Source: Flavobacteriales bacterium (lineage in GTDB: Bacteria > Bacteroidota > Bacteroidia > NS11-12g > UBA9320). Taken from it: a stretch of 64,000 nucleotides of DNA. A program made the translations under genes and the position numbers. Of this stretch, positions 8,591 through 16,671 are shown in pieces (position 1 is the first letter of the stretch; each line of letters opens with the position of its first letter). Location of the stretch: contig JACJZU010000001.1 in the NCBI GenBank assembly GCA_020635435.1, forward strand, positions 496,001-560,000, in the 5' to 3' direction. The notes beneath the pieces were generated by a model, which saw only the letters and a list, made by a program, of their open reading frames with translations, had not been told where the DNA came from and made no database searches.

Positions 8591-10672
8591 CTATTGTTTG
8601 CATACAGTTACTGGCCGTATCACACCGTTTTCAGTCAACAGTTTTACTACGTATATTCCCTCCGGCCAACCTGCAGTTGATATGCTTACCACAGTATTGG
8701 GCGCAGAAATATCCAGCAACACACGCCCAGTTATATCATAATATCGGATACGGCGCAAATACCCGTCATAGGGACTTTCAATGGTCAATCTGTCTGTTAC
8801 AGGATTGGGATAAACGCGAATGCTGCTTTGATTAAGTGATCTTACCAATCCAAGGTCTTCAACCAATACGCTGTCGGAAACTGTTGTACATCCTTGTGCA
8901 TTCTCCGCTTCCATCCAATACAGGCCGTTGGAATCCAATGGTATGGAGCGATTGGATTTGCCTTGTAGTAAATTCCCGTTTCTGTACCAGCGGTGTGCCA
9001 CTGCATTGAAAGAACTGATAAGGCTGTCGCCCAAACGTGTCAAATGCGGCTTCGGGGGTGAGGGGTATTCTTTAATAATAATGGTATCCGAAGTCTGGCA
9101 AAAGCTGCGGTTGGTAACTTTTACATAATACACTCCGGCAGTATCAGCCACAAAGGTATCGGCCATTGTTCCATCCTGCCAGTGGTAACAGTGCATGCCT
9201 TCGGGAGCCTTCAATACAAAGCGCGGTTTGCTTTGAGCAGGACCTGTACAGTAAAATGTATCTGCTCCCAGGATATCTTTTTGCCAGGCTGGGTAGATTA
9301 CTACAGATTTACTGACCGTATCGCTTTGCGCCGATGCAGAAGCGATATAGTTCACCTGCCAGGTTCCGGTATCGGAAAAAGTATATTCAACGCTTTTGCC
9401 TGAACGGCTGTCAGTTGTGTCTCCTTTTTCAAAGAGCCAGAAAAGATCTTTTGCCCTGAATGTATCTGTACCTTCAAAATTTAAAGTATTGGTATAACAA
9501 TCCCGTGTGTAGCCAAAATCAGCAGAAGGTGTATAAAAGTAGCTGTGATTAAAGTTAGGCAGGGCAGATCCCTGCCTGTTTTTCCCCAGGTACTGCCCGC
9601 CAACCTGAAGATCGCACCCGATGCCGAATGAATCGGGATTGTTGATCACATCCATACCCAGGCTGTCCGGACGCATAGAATATATCTTGCGCTGAGGGGT
9701 TTGCTGAAGCTCAAACTGGTAATACAATCCGCTGATATGGTAACTATTGTTTAGCAGATATGATTTATCGTATACATCGATCTTATATTGAATCATATCA
9801 CGGGTTCGTTCGTTAATATATAAAATTCTTCCGTTCGGTGAAAAGCACGCCCCGATAGGGTAAGCAATATTTTTAAGTACAATTGGAGAATGTAATTGTC
9901 CCGAAGAGTTATCAAATCTGAACAATTCAACCACGTGTTGAGTAAAGTAGTATTGCACCAGTAAAGAGCCGTCTTGCCTGATCACAATGTTATTCTGGGC
10001 AGATAACGGGTTGGGGGGGCCTATATAGAGAGAACTTGCTGAAACAACCGGGCAATCCAGCAGGCCATTGGCCGTAAGCAGGTAAGCAAAGTACCTGTAA
10101 CCGTTATATTCCCTGCATACCACCCATACACTACGGTTATCCCGGTGATTAACCACCCCTATGGGCTCTGCCACAGATGTTCGTACCAACCGGTTCTTTT
10201 CCAGGATTTCAAAGCTGTCGTTGCCATAATTGCGAATTACCGTATACCTCAATCCGTTGGAATTGCCCTGAAAATCCGCTGTAAACAGCCAGAGCAGGGA
10301 ATCGTTGCCCGGCATGGTTACGAAGACCGATCCCCTGGCAGAGCTTTTATGTCCCAGTATTCCCGTTCCATTGGGAATAACTTTATTATGTTTATTCCAA
10401 ACCGTTACCCCATCGGTATATAAAAGAAGATTACCCGATTCGTCTGAAATACTTGCACAGGACTCCACCGAGGAGATCGCTGATGTGCCCACGATCACCG
10501 TATCCTTTTCAAAGCGCAGGGAGGTATTGTAGCCGAAATGCCAGTTTTTGGTGCGAAGGATCTGGCTGTGTGCGGGTATAATTAACAAAAGAAGCAGGAC
10601 AAGAACCGCAGGTTTTTGCAGATGGATAACTCTGTAATGAAAGCAAGCGGATATGTATTTATATACAATCAT
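8591..10672 (-). CDS. T9SS type A cargo protein, tandem paralog 2
   Basis: 693 residues, closely similar along its whole length to the 697-residue product of 6008-8101: same signal region KYISACFHYR ... LLLLLIIPAHSQ, same mature start ILRTKNWHFGYN, matching propeller-like body, a PKD-like segment (LFWLFEKGDTT ... YTFSDTGTWQV), and a type A T9SS tail (IRVYPNPVTDRLTIE ... GIYVVKLLTENG). The upstream bases are also conserved, including the TATATTGC octamer just before the ATG, so the duplicated unit includes the promoter region. Where paralog 1 has a C9 tract, this gene reads FYTPSADFGY with no run, but it has a shorter run of seven at 10013-10019 (IGPPNPLS). Exported by Sec, then T9SS. Function not known. 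Confidence 0.85.
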   Translation of the reverse strand: MIVYKYISACFHYRVIHLQKPAVLVLLLLLIIPAHSQILRTKNWHFGYNTSLRFEKDTVIVGTSAISSVESCASISDESGNLLLYTDGVTVWNKHNKVIPNGTGILGHKSSARGSVFVTMPGNDSLLWLFTADFQGNSNGLRYTVIRNYGNDSFEILEKNRLVRTSVAEPIGVVNHRDNRSVWVVCREYNGYRYFAYLLTANGLLDCPVVSASSLYIGPPNPLSAQNNIVIRQDGSLLVQYYFTQHVVELFRFDNSSGQLHSPIVLKNIAYPIGACFSPNGRILYINERTRDMIQYKIDVYDKSYLLNNSYHISGLYYQFELQQTPQRKIYSMRPDSLGMDVINNPDSFGIGCDLQVGGQYLGKNRQGSALPNFNHSYFYTPSADFGYTRDCYTNTLNFEGTDTFRAKDLFWLFEKGDTTDSRSGKSVEYTFSDTGTWQVNYIASASAQSDTVSKSVVIYPAWQKDILGADTFYCTGPAQSKPRFVLKAPEGMHCYHWQDGTMADTFVADTAGVYYVKVTNRSFCQTSDTIIIKEYPSPPKPHLTRLGDSLISSFNAVAHRWYRNGNLLQGKSNRSIPLDSNGLYWMEAENAQGCTTVSDSVLVEDLGLVRSLNQSSIRVYPNPVTDRLTIESPYDGYLRRIRYYDITGRVLLDISAPNTVVSISTAGWPEGIYVVKLLTENGVIRPVTVCKQ

Positions 10673-10675
10673 ACT

Positions 10676-10683
10676 GCAATATA
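10676..10683 (-). promoter_or_regulatory. Candidate -7 element of paralog 2
   Basis: TATATTGC on the minus strand directly upstream of the ATG at 10672. It is conserved with 8105-8112 upstream of the tandem paralog. Confidence 0.4.
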
Positions 10684-10825
10684 GGAGATACCATTTGATA
10701 GTGAGTCGCTGCTTACTAGACCACCAATCTGTTATAACCCGTGTTCAAGAATTAGAGTCCGATTGCCACACTATATTTATTTTCAAGATTTTCACTTGTG
10801 TATACGACCGGCACGTATTTCATGA

Positions 10826-11350
10826 AATTTATCAACAGAATCATTTTGCCAGGCCCGGGACACTATCAGGGATGAAGAAAAGCCGCGGCCGCCTACACCA
10901 CAGATAACCGGCGATTCGGAAGAACTGAGCAGTACTATAACCGCTGCCTTTTACCGCGGGTTTCTGAACGATCCCTTTTTACTGGAAACGTCGAACAGGT
11001 CTTTTAATCCCGCACAAATCGGTTATTGCCAGGTACAATTGGTTTCAGAATTCGGTTGTGAAAGCGAACACTCCGACAGCTTATTCTTCAAAAAGGCGGG
11101 GGTTGAAGAATTGCCGGCTTTCCTCGTGAAAATTTATCCCAAACCAAGCGATGGGAATGTTACGCTTGAGTTTGAAGAACCGGGTAACTATGAACTCGAA
11201 GTTTTTGAAATGGCAGGCAAACTCGTTCTTTCAAAAGCAGCGCATATCGTCAATCGTACAACTCTGCGTATCCCTCAACAGGGTAGCTATCTGATCCGAA
11301 TCACGAATGCATCCGGTGAGATGGTGCAGCGCTCTTTGCAGGTGGGGTAG
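10826..11350 (+). pseudogene. Decayed C-terminal tail of a T9SS cargo gene
   Basis: The frame is open from 10826, just after an in-frame TGA, to the TAG ending at 11350, but no plausible start or signal peptide is present. The first part (PPTPQITGDSEELSSTITAA, then FYRGFLNDPFLLETSNRSF and GYCQVQLVSEFGCESEHSDS) is recognisable as the Ig-like repeat that often precedes T9SS tails, with residues that look decayed. It is followed by a type A sorting domain (VKIYPKPSDGNVTLEFEEPG ... GSYLIRITNASGEMV) in which the usual YPNPS is YPKPS. An ATG-less remnant of a larger gene, cut at its 5' end next to the duplicated paralogs, is the simplest reading. An alternative is a short live protein starting at a GTG near 11039, which would lack any export signal. 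Confidence 0.7.
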
Positions 11351-11684
11351 GGTAAGCACTGTCTTAATAATATCTCCCCATTTCTTACATTAGCTGGTGC
11401 ATTTTTAGGATTAATTACTTTCGATCTATTGCGCTTTTGTTTTGAGATATGCAGTGGGTCAAAGATCAATAGGAAAGACAAAATCACCGGACAATCCGGA
11501 TGCTCACCCGGCCGAATATCGGCCGCAAACCGTTGATTATTCAGGGGGGAGCAGACGATTATCGAACATTCTTCACCTCAGGATCTGATACCCCAATCAG
11601 AATATCCCCGCCTGCCGAGGCTAGGGCTGCGCTTCGGCGGGTAGGGAACCGGTATCGAACCATCTCAAACCCGCACCCATAAAC
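11351..11684. other. Gene-poor stretch with tRNA-like fragments and a GC-rich hairpin
   Basis: No convincing gene here. It holds the right copy of the 24-base repeat (11544-11567), a GC-rich inverted repeat (CCCGCCTGCCGA ... TCGGCGGG, about 11608-11642), and a further tRNA T-loop-like piece (GGTATCGAACC, about 11651-11661). The stretch ends in the tRNA terminator. Confidence 0.5.
11544..11567. repeat. 24-base direct repeat, right copy
   Basis: G6-AGCAGAC then GATTATCGAAC. It matches 336-359 at 21 of 24 positions, in the same orientation, about 11.2 kb apart, and lies about 150 bases from the tRNA-Arg gene. Confidence 0.4.
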
Positions 11685-11714
11685 GAAAAAAGACCCATCG
11701 CGTTGATGAGTCTT
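11685..11714 (-). terminator. Intrinsic terminator of tRNA-Arg
   Basis: On the minus strand AAGACTCATC - AACGC - GATGGGTCTT is followed by a T run (TTTTTTCG). It lies directly downstream of the tRNA 3' end, as expected for a monocistronic tRNA. Confidence 0.75.
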
Positions 11715-11719
11715 CTCTT

Positions 11720-11794
11720 TGGTAGCCTCGCCAGGAATCGAACCTGGATCAAGCGTTTAGGAAACGCCTATTCTATCCGTTGAACTACGAGGCC
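11720..11794 (-). tRNA. tRNA-Arg (anticodon CCU)
   Basis: Minus strand, 75 bases including an encoded CCA. Acceptor arms GGCCTCG and CGAGGCT pair with a G-U at position 1/72. The D stem is GTTC/GAAT. The anticodon stem is GGCGT/ACGCT with loop TTCCTAA, giving anticodon CCT, which reads AGG. The T arm is CCAGG-TTCGATT-CCTGG and the discriminator base is A. It stands alone, with its own terminator and the aspS promoter on the other side. tRNA genes are common integration sites, and an accessory region lies on its 3' side. Confidence 0.95.
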
Positions 11795-11925
11795 AAAGGC
11801 TGCAAATTTAAGGAAGCTAGCCCTGCGAAAGATGGTGTTCCAACCATTTTCTACCGGAATACCCTCACAAACCCCGACCACTCAATCCTTCCCCCCTTTC
11901 GCACTGTTCCCACGGCAGCCTTGCC

Positions 11926-11933
11926 TATATTTG
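11926..11933 (+). promoter_or_regulatory. Promoter -7 element of aspS
   Basis: TATATTTG, a full match to the Bacteroidota TAxxTTTG element, 23 bases before the ATG at 11957. The -33 TTG is not clear. Confidence 0.55.
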
Positions 11934-11956
11934 CGGCCTCTAATTCAAAACCTCAA

Positions 11957-13732
11957 ATGCTCCGGACTCATACCTGCGGGGAACTTCGCATCGAACATGT
12001 CGGAACCAACGTTACACTCTGCGGATGGGTGCAGCGTCGACGCGATTTTGGAAGCCTGACTTTTATAGATCTGCGCGACCGATATGGGATCACACAACTC
12101 TCTTTCAACGAAGAAACGAACAAAGCCCTCAACGAAGATGCACGTTCACTCGGACGTGAATTTGTGCTTTCCGTTCAAGGAATAGTGATCGAACGCTCGA
12201 ATAAAAACCCAAAATTACCTACCGGTGAAATTGAGATCCTCGTTGAATCGCTTCAAGTACTCAACCCATCCCTGACCCCTCCTTTCACCATCGAAGAAGA
12301 AACTGATGGTGGTGAAGAACTCAGACTCAAATACCGATATCTCGATCTGCGCCGCGATAACATCCGATCTAAACTGGAGATCCGTCACCGACTTACACAG
12401 TCGGTGCGCTCTTACCTGGATGGATTGCGTTTTATCGAAGTAGAAACGCCATACCTCATCAAATCAACTCCGGAAGGAGCACGAGACTTTGTGGTCCCTT
12501 CCCGACTCAATCAAGGACAATTTTACGCCCTGCCACAGTCGCCGCAAACGTTCAAACAATTATTGATGGTCTCCGGCTTCGATCGTTATTTCCAGATCGT
12601 AAAATGTTTTCGCGATGAGGATTTCAGAGCCGACCGTCAACCTGAATTCACTCAGATCGACTGTGAAATGGCCTTTATTGAGCAGGACGATATACTCCGC
12701 ACCTTCGAAGGAATGATACGCAAAGCGTTCAAGGATGTTCGCGGTATCGAACTGGGCGACATTCCGGTAATGACCTATGAGGAAGCTATGCACAAATATG
12801 GCTCGGACAAACCCGATCTGCGTTTTGGTATGACCTTCAACCACCTCACCGATCTGGTTCAGAATAAAGGATTTCAGGTTTTCGACGATGCAGAATTAGT
12901 AGTAGGTATCACCGCCAAGGGAATTAATCATTTCACGCGCAAGCAACTCGACGAGCTGACCGACTATGTAAAACGCCCTCAGATTGGGGCAAAAGGACTG
13001 ATCTACTGTCGCTGCAATGAAGATGGAACTTTCAAATCGTCCGTAGACAAGTTTTTTGATGCAGGAGAATTGGCCAAATGGGCAGAGGCCTGTTCGGCTG
13101 AGCCCGGTGATATCATTTTCGTGCTGAGCGGTTCGAAGGCCGCCGCCTCGAAGCAGATGAACGAATTGCGACTGCATTTGGGTGAATTGCTCGGATTGCG
13201 GGATCCAGAAGTGTTCAAGGCATGTTGGGTAGTTGATTTCCCGCTGCTTGAATGGGATGAGGCCACAGGCCGCTTCTACGCCATGCATCACCCCTTTACC
13301 AGTCCGGCTCCGGCGGATCTGCCCCTACTGGATTCCGATCCGGGAAGCGTTCGGGCCAACGCCTACGACATGGCCATAAACGGGATGGAAGTAGGTGGCG
13401 GTTCAATTCGTATTCACGACCGTGTATTACAGGAACGCATGTTCGACCTGCTCGGTTTTAGCAAAGAAGAAGCTCTGGAACAATTCGGATTCCTGATGAG
13501 CGCCTTTCAATATGGTGCACCGCCACACGGCGGGATCGCATTCGGTTTGGATCGCCTCTGCGCTATAATGGCCGGAACAGACTCCATCCGCGATGTGATC
13601 GCATTCCCGAAGAACAATATGGGCCGCGACCTAATGATCGATGCCCCATCGCCCATTCACAGCGAACAAGCTCAAGAACTTGGACTGATCATAAACCCAG
13701 AAAAATCGAATAAAGGGAGCGCAATGCCCTGA
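11957..13732 (+). CDS. aspS: Aspartate--tRNA ligase
   Basis: 591 residues, the usual length for bacterial AspRS. It charges tRNA-Asp with aspartate in the cytoplasm. An N-terminal OB-fold anticodon-binding domain (HVGTNVTLCGWVQRRRDFGS) is followed by the class II catalytic core: SPQTFKQLLMVSGFDRYFQI, motif 2 FRDEDFRADRQPEF near residue 217, and motif 3 with GGIAFGLDRLCAIMAG near residue 525. A bacterial-type insertion (GAD) domain lies between them. The open frame extends to 11780, but those codons overlap the tRNA-Arg gene. ATG at 11957 follows a TATATTTG promoter element and aligns with the family start. The stop overlaps the next gene's ATG by one base, so the epimerase may be cotranscribed. 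Confidence 0.97.
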   Translation: MLRTHTCGELRIEHVGTNVTLCGWVQRRRDFGSLTFIDLRDRYGITQLSFNEETNKALNEDARSLGREFVLSVQGIVIERSNKNPKLPTGEIEILVESLQVLNPSLTPPFTIEEETDGGEELRLKYRYLDLRRDNIRSKLEIRHRLTQSVRSYLDGLRFIEVETPYLIKSTPEGARDFVVPSRLNQGQFYALPQSPQTFKQLLMVSGFDRYFQIVKCFRDEDFRADRQPEFTQIDCEMAFIEQDDILRTFEGMIRKAFKDVRGIELGDIPVMTYEEAMHKYGSDKPDLRFGMTFNHLTDLVQNKGFQVFDDAELVVGITAKGINHFTRKQLDELTDYVKRPQIGAKGLIYCRCNEDGTFKSSVDKFFDAGELAKWAEACSAEPGDIIFVLSGSKAAASKQMNELRLHLGELLGLRDPEVFKACWVVDFPLLEWDEATGRFYAMHHPFTSPAPADLPLLDSDPGSVRANAYDMAINGMEVGGGSIRIHDRVLQERMFDLLGFSKEEALEQFGFLMSAFQYGAPPHGGIAFGLDRLCAIMAGTDSIRDVIAFPKNNMGRDLMIDAPSPIHSEQAQELGLIINPEKSNKGSAMP

Positions 13733-14796
13733 TGATTATTATGAAAACACATCTTATAAGCGGTGGCTGTGGATTTGTAGGCCGCAACATGGTGAAAAGG
13801 CTGTACAACACCACCAACGACCGAATCATTTTCGTAGACGACCTGTCCATTGGCACCGAACCGGAAACCTGGTTGGATGAACCATTCCACTCCGAGAAAA
13901 ATGGCGTGAAATTCTATGGTTCGGAGGGCAGATTGGCATTTTTCAACGACGATATCCGGGAAGTTCTGCGCAATTTCCAGAAGGACTCCAACTATTTCCG
14001 CAATTTGGGGATGGATTTCGATCGCTTCAATGATGTGTTCCATTTTGCAGCAATTGTTGGAGGAAGAGCTAAAATAGACGGCGATCCAATGATGGTGGCA
14101 CTCGACCTTAGCATCGATGCGGAATTCTTTCACTGGGTATGCACCCATAAACCCGACCGTGTGCTCTATCCAAGTTCCAGTGCCGCGTACCCCGTAAGCA
14201 AGCAAACCGAAGAAGATGCTATTGCCCTCAGCGAGAGTGATATAGACTTCAACAATATGGGTCAGCCCGATATGACCTACGGTTGGTGTAAACTAACCGG
14301 GGAATACCTCGCCTACATAGCTGCCAAATACTACGACATCAAAGTTACCTGTATACGTCCCTTCTCCGGATATGGAGAAGATCAGGATCTGAGCTATCCG
14401 GTACCGGCAATTGCACTGCGGGCTGCCTATAAAGAAGATCCGTTTGAAGTATGGGGAAGTGGCTATCAGGGAAGGGATTTCGTGCATATCGACGACGTTC
14501 TGGATTGCATTCTCCTGGCAATGGATCATATCCACGACGGATCGGCCATTAATATCGGAATGGGGCGATTAACCACCTTCCGCGAGATCATCGGCTTGTT
14601 TGCGAAATTCGCCGGTTACGAGCCCGAGATAAAACCTCTCCTCGACAAACCGGTTGGCGTACACAGCCGTTATTGCAATATGGACTATGTGAAGGAGCGA
14701 CTCGGTTGGGAAGCTAAAATAAGTATTGAAGAAGGAATGCGTCGGGTGTACGACAAAGCCCTGGAACGCGCCTCTGCCGGTATTCGGAATGAATAA
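13732..14796 (+). CDS. NAD-dependent nucleotide-sugar epimerase/dehydratase
   Basis: 354 residues. It belongs to the extended short-chain dehydrogenase family: a Rossmann glycine motif near the N-terminus (ISGGCGFVGRNMVKRL), DDLSIGT for the cofactor ribose, the FHFAAIVGG strand, a catalytic Ser region (YPSSSAAYP) and the YxxxK pair in MTYGWCKLTGEY. The C-terminal half (RPFSGYGEDQDLSYPVPAI, GRDFVHIDDV) is the substrate side of dTDP- or GDP-sugar epimerases. It probably makes an activated sugar for a surface glycan together with the downstream glycosyltransferase, whose start codon overlaps this gene's end by 8 bases. ATG at 13732 is one base into the aspS stop; ATG at 13741 is an equally good start. 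The exact sugar cannot be told. Confidence 0.88.
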   Translation: MIIMKTHLISGGCGFVGRNMVKRLYNTTNDRIIFVDDLSIGTEPETWLDEPFHSEKNGVKFYGSEGRLAFFNDDIREVLRNFQKDSNYFRNLGMDFDRFNDVFHFAAIVGGRAKIDGDPMMVALDLSIDAEFFHWVCTHKPDRVLYPSSSAAYPVSKQTEEDAIALSESDIDFNNMGQPDMTYGWCKLTGEYLAYIAAKYYDIKVTCIRPFSGYGEDQDLSYPVPAIALRAAYKEDPFEVWGSGYQGRDFVHIDDVLDCILLAMDHIHDGSAINIGMGRLTTFREIIGLFAKFAGYEPEIKPLLDKPVGVHSRYCNMDYVKERLGWEAKISIEEGMRRVYDKALERASAGIRNE

Positions 14797-16087
14797 GGAA
14801 CGAATAATCTGCTTCGGCCCCGGGCCTAAATTCAAAGGGGGAATTTCAAATTACAACACCTCACTGGCAAAAGCGCTCGATAAACGAGGCGATACCGAGG
14901 TCCATATCGTGAGCTGGACGCAACAATACCCAGCCATTGTGCCTCGAGAATTCGTAGATAAAAGCAGCAAAGCCGACCTTCTGGAAGGTACAGGCATCCG
15001 CGTTCATTACCTAACAAATTACAACAATCCCCTTTCCTGGCTGCGGACAGCCCGTAAGATCCGCTCCATTAAGGCCAAACGCATCGTTTTCCAATGGTCT
15101 ATCGCCATTCAGGGATTGCCCGTTGGTCGGATCATCAATTGGTTGAAGAAGCACACGGAAATGGAAGTGATCATCGATCTTCATTTTGTGCTTCAGAAGG
15201 AAAAGAGCAAGATCGATCGATTCTTTACCCGTATTGGGATAGGCAAAGCAGATACTTATATCGTGCACAGTTTAAAGACCTTTGAAGAATTAAAGGCATT
15301 TTACCCCAAGCGGAATTTTGAACTGAGTTACGAAGGAAAGAGATCCTCAGCTTCGGGTACAACAACAGTACTTAAGCTGTATCACCCGATCTACGACCTG
15401 TTTCAACCCGACCCGGAATTCGACATTGATCAATTCAAAAAAGAACAAGGATTGCGCGAACACGTATTTCTGTTCTTTGGATTCATACGCAAGTACAAAG
15501 GATTGCATCAAACCATTGAAGCTTTTGCCCAATTGGCAAAAAAGCGGACCGATGTATCGCTGCTGATCTGCGGAGAGTCATTCTGGCAAACATTGGACAA
15601 CCGAAAAATAAGTGTACGTATCAAGAATTTCCTTTTCGGTGCAGCGAAGAAGATATTCCTTAGCAAGTCGGACGATGAACGACAATACGATCCGTTAGCC
15701 CTCATCAAAAAATTTGGCATCAGCGACCAAACCGTTGTTTTCAATGAGTTCATTCCAAATGAAGATGTGCACAAGTACTTTCAGGTAAGCGATTGTGTGA
15801 TCTTGTATTATCTAACCGCTACACCTTCGGGGATCGAATCCCTGAGTTATAACTTCAATTTGCCCATACTCGCTACCCGAGTTGGACACTTCCCGGAGAC
15901 CATTGAGGATGGTTTCAATGGTTATCTGGCAAACGACCGTGACATGGACTCCATGGCCGGTGTAATGGAAAAATTTTTATTCAAACCTCTTCCCCGCGAA
16001 AATGTTGCTACAATAGCATCAAAACTATCTTGGGAGAACTACGCTGCCTGCATTTTGGAAAAACCATTGAACAACGACCCGCAATGA
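14789..16087 (+). CDS. Family 4-like glycosyltransferase
   Basis: 432 residues from the ATG at 14789 (MNKERIICFGPGPKFKGGIS). The frame is open further upstream to 14726, inside the epimerase gene, but the chosen start opens with the Gly-rich PKFKGGISNYN loop that begins GT-B enzymes of this family. The C-terminal domain carries FFGFIRKYKGLHQTIEAFAQ and the donor-binding region TPSGIESLSYNFNLPILATR followed by VGHFPETIEDGFNGYL. It transfers a sugar from a nucleotide donor to a glycan or lipid acceptor on the cytoplasmic face of the membrane. It is coupled to the epimerase by overlap, and gldH begins just after, so it forms a small cluster for surface glycan work. Donor and acceptor unknown. 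Confidence 0.88.
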   Translation: MNKERIICFGPGPKFKGGISNYNTSLAKALDKRGDTEVHIVSWTQQYPAIVPREFVDKSSKADLLEGTGIRVHYLTNYNNPLSWLRTARKIRSIKAKRIVFQWSIAIQGLPVGRIINWLKKHTEMEVIIDLHFVLQKEKSKIDRFFTRIGIGKADTYIVHSLKTFEELKAFYPKRNFELSYEGKRSSASGTTTVLKLYHPIYDLFQPDPEFDIDQFKKEQGLREHVFLFFGFIRKYKGLHQTIEAFAQLAKKRTDVSLLICGESFWQTLDNRKISVRIKNFLFGAAKKIFLSKSDDERQYDPLALIKKFGISDQTVVFNEFIPNEDVHKYFQVSDCVILYYLTATPSGIESLSYNFNLPILATRVGHFPETIEDGFNGYLANDRDMDSMAGVMEKFLFKPLPRENVATIASKLSWENYAACILEKPLNNDPQ

Positions 16088-16122
16088 GCAAGGCATCTAC
16101 TGGGCAAACACAGGGAATGGGC

Positions 16123-16130
16123 TACCTTTG
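16123..16130 (+). promoter_or_regulatory. Promoter -7 element of gldH
   Basis: TACCTTTG, a full TAxxTTTG match, 10 bases before the ATG at 16141. It lies just past the end of the glycosyltransferase gene and supports both the downstream start and independent transcription. Confidence 0.5.
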
Positions 16131-16140
16131 CGACACAGAA

Positions 16141-16659
16141 ATGAGTAGCTCCAACGGAACACAAAAACAGCGTTTGGCAACTTTGAGCGGCTTGCTGGTT
16201 TGGGTTCTGCTCGGTATTTCCTTTTTGCTGTCGGCTTGCATGAAAGATGTTGTGTACGAAAAACAATATCGCTTCGAAGATGCCATCTGGACCGCCGGAG
16301 ATACGCTTTGGTTCGATTTTGAAATTGAAGACACCACCGTTTATCACGATCTGAAAGCGGCCCTGAGGATCGATACCGAATATCCGTTCAGCAATTTATA
16401 TCTGCTTGCACGCATTCAGGGTTCGCAGGGGCAGGACATCACAGAAATGAAAGGTTTTGAGTTGGCCGACAAGACCGGAAAATGGAAGGGGAAAAGTTAC
16501 AGTGGACTTATCTCCTTCGAACTTCCCTTGAAAGAACGTTTCGTGTTTCAGCGGAGCGGTTCGTATAAAGTTTATCTCATTCAATACATGCGCAAAGATC
16601 AACTTCCCGGCATCCACGATGTGGGCATTAAACTTACCAAGGGAGACCCTTTGCTTTAA
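16141..16659 (+). CDS. gldH: Gliding motility lipoprotein GldH
   Basis: 172 residues from ATG 16141. A lipoprotein signal with lipobox LSAC (SFLLSAC) is followed by the conserved body of GldH: YRFEDAIWTAGDTLWFDFEI, YPFSNLYLLARIQ, ELADKTGKWKGKSYSG and, near the end, QLPGIHDVGIKLTKGDPLL. GldH is a lipoprotein required for gliding in Flavobacterium and is linked to T9SS-dependent motility. An alternative start at 16084 overlaps the glycosyltransferase stop (ATGA) and would add 19 residues before the signal. I prefer 16141 because a TAxxTTTG element lies just before it and because the signal peptide then has a normal length. Its presence fits the many T9SS cargo genes in this window. Confidence 0.85.
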   Translation: MSSSNGTQKQRLATLSGLLVWVLLGISFLLSACMKDVVYEKQYRFEDAIWTAGDTLWFDFEIEDTTVYHDLKAALRIDTEYPFSNLYLLARIQGSQGQDITEMKGFELADKTGKWKGKSYSGLISFELPLKERFVFQRSGSYKVYLIQYMRKDQLPGIHDVGIKLTKGDPLL

Positions 16660-16671
16660 CACATACCCTAT

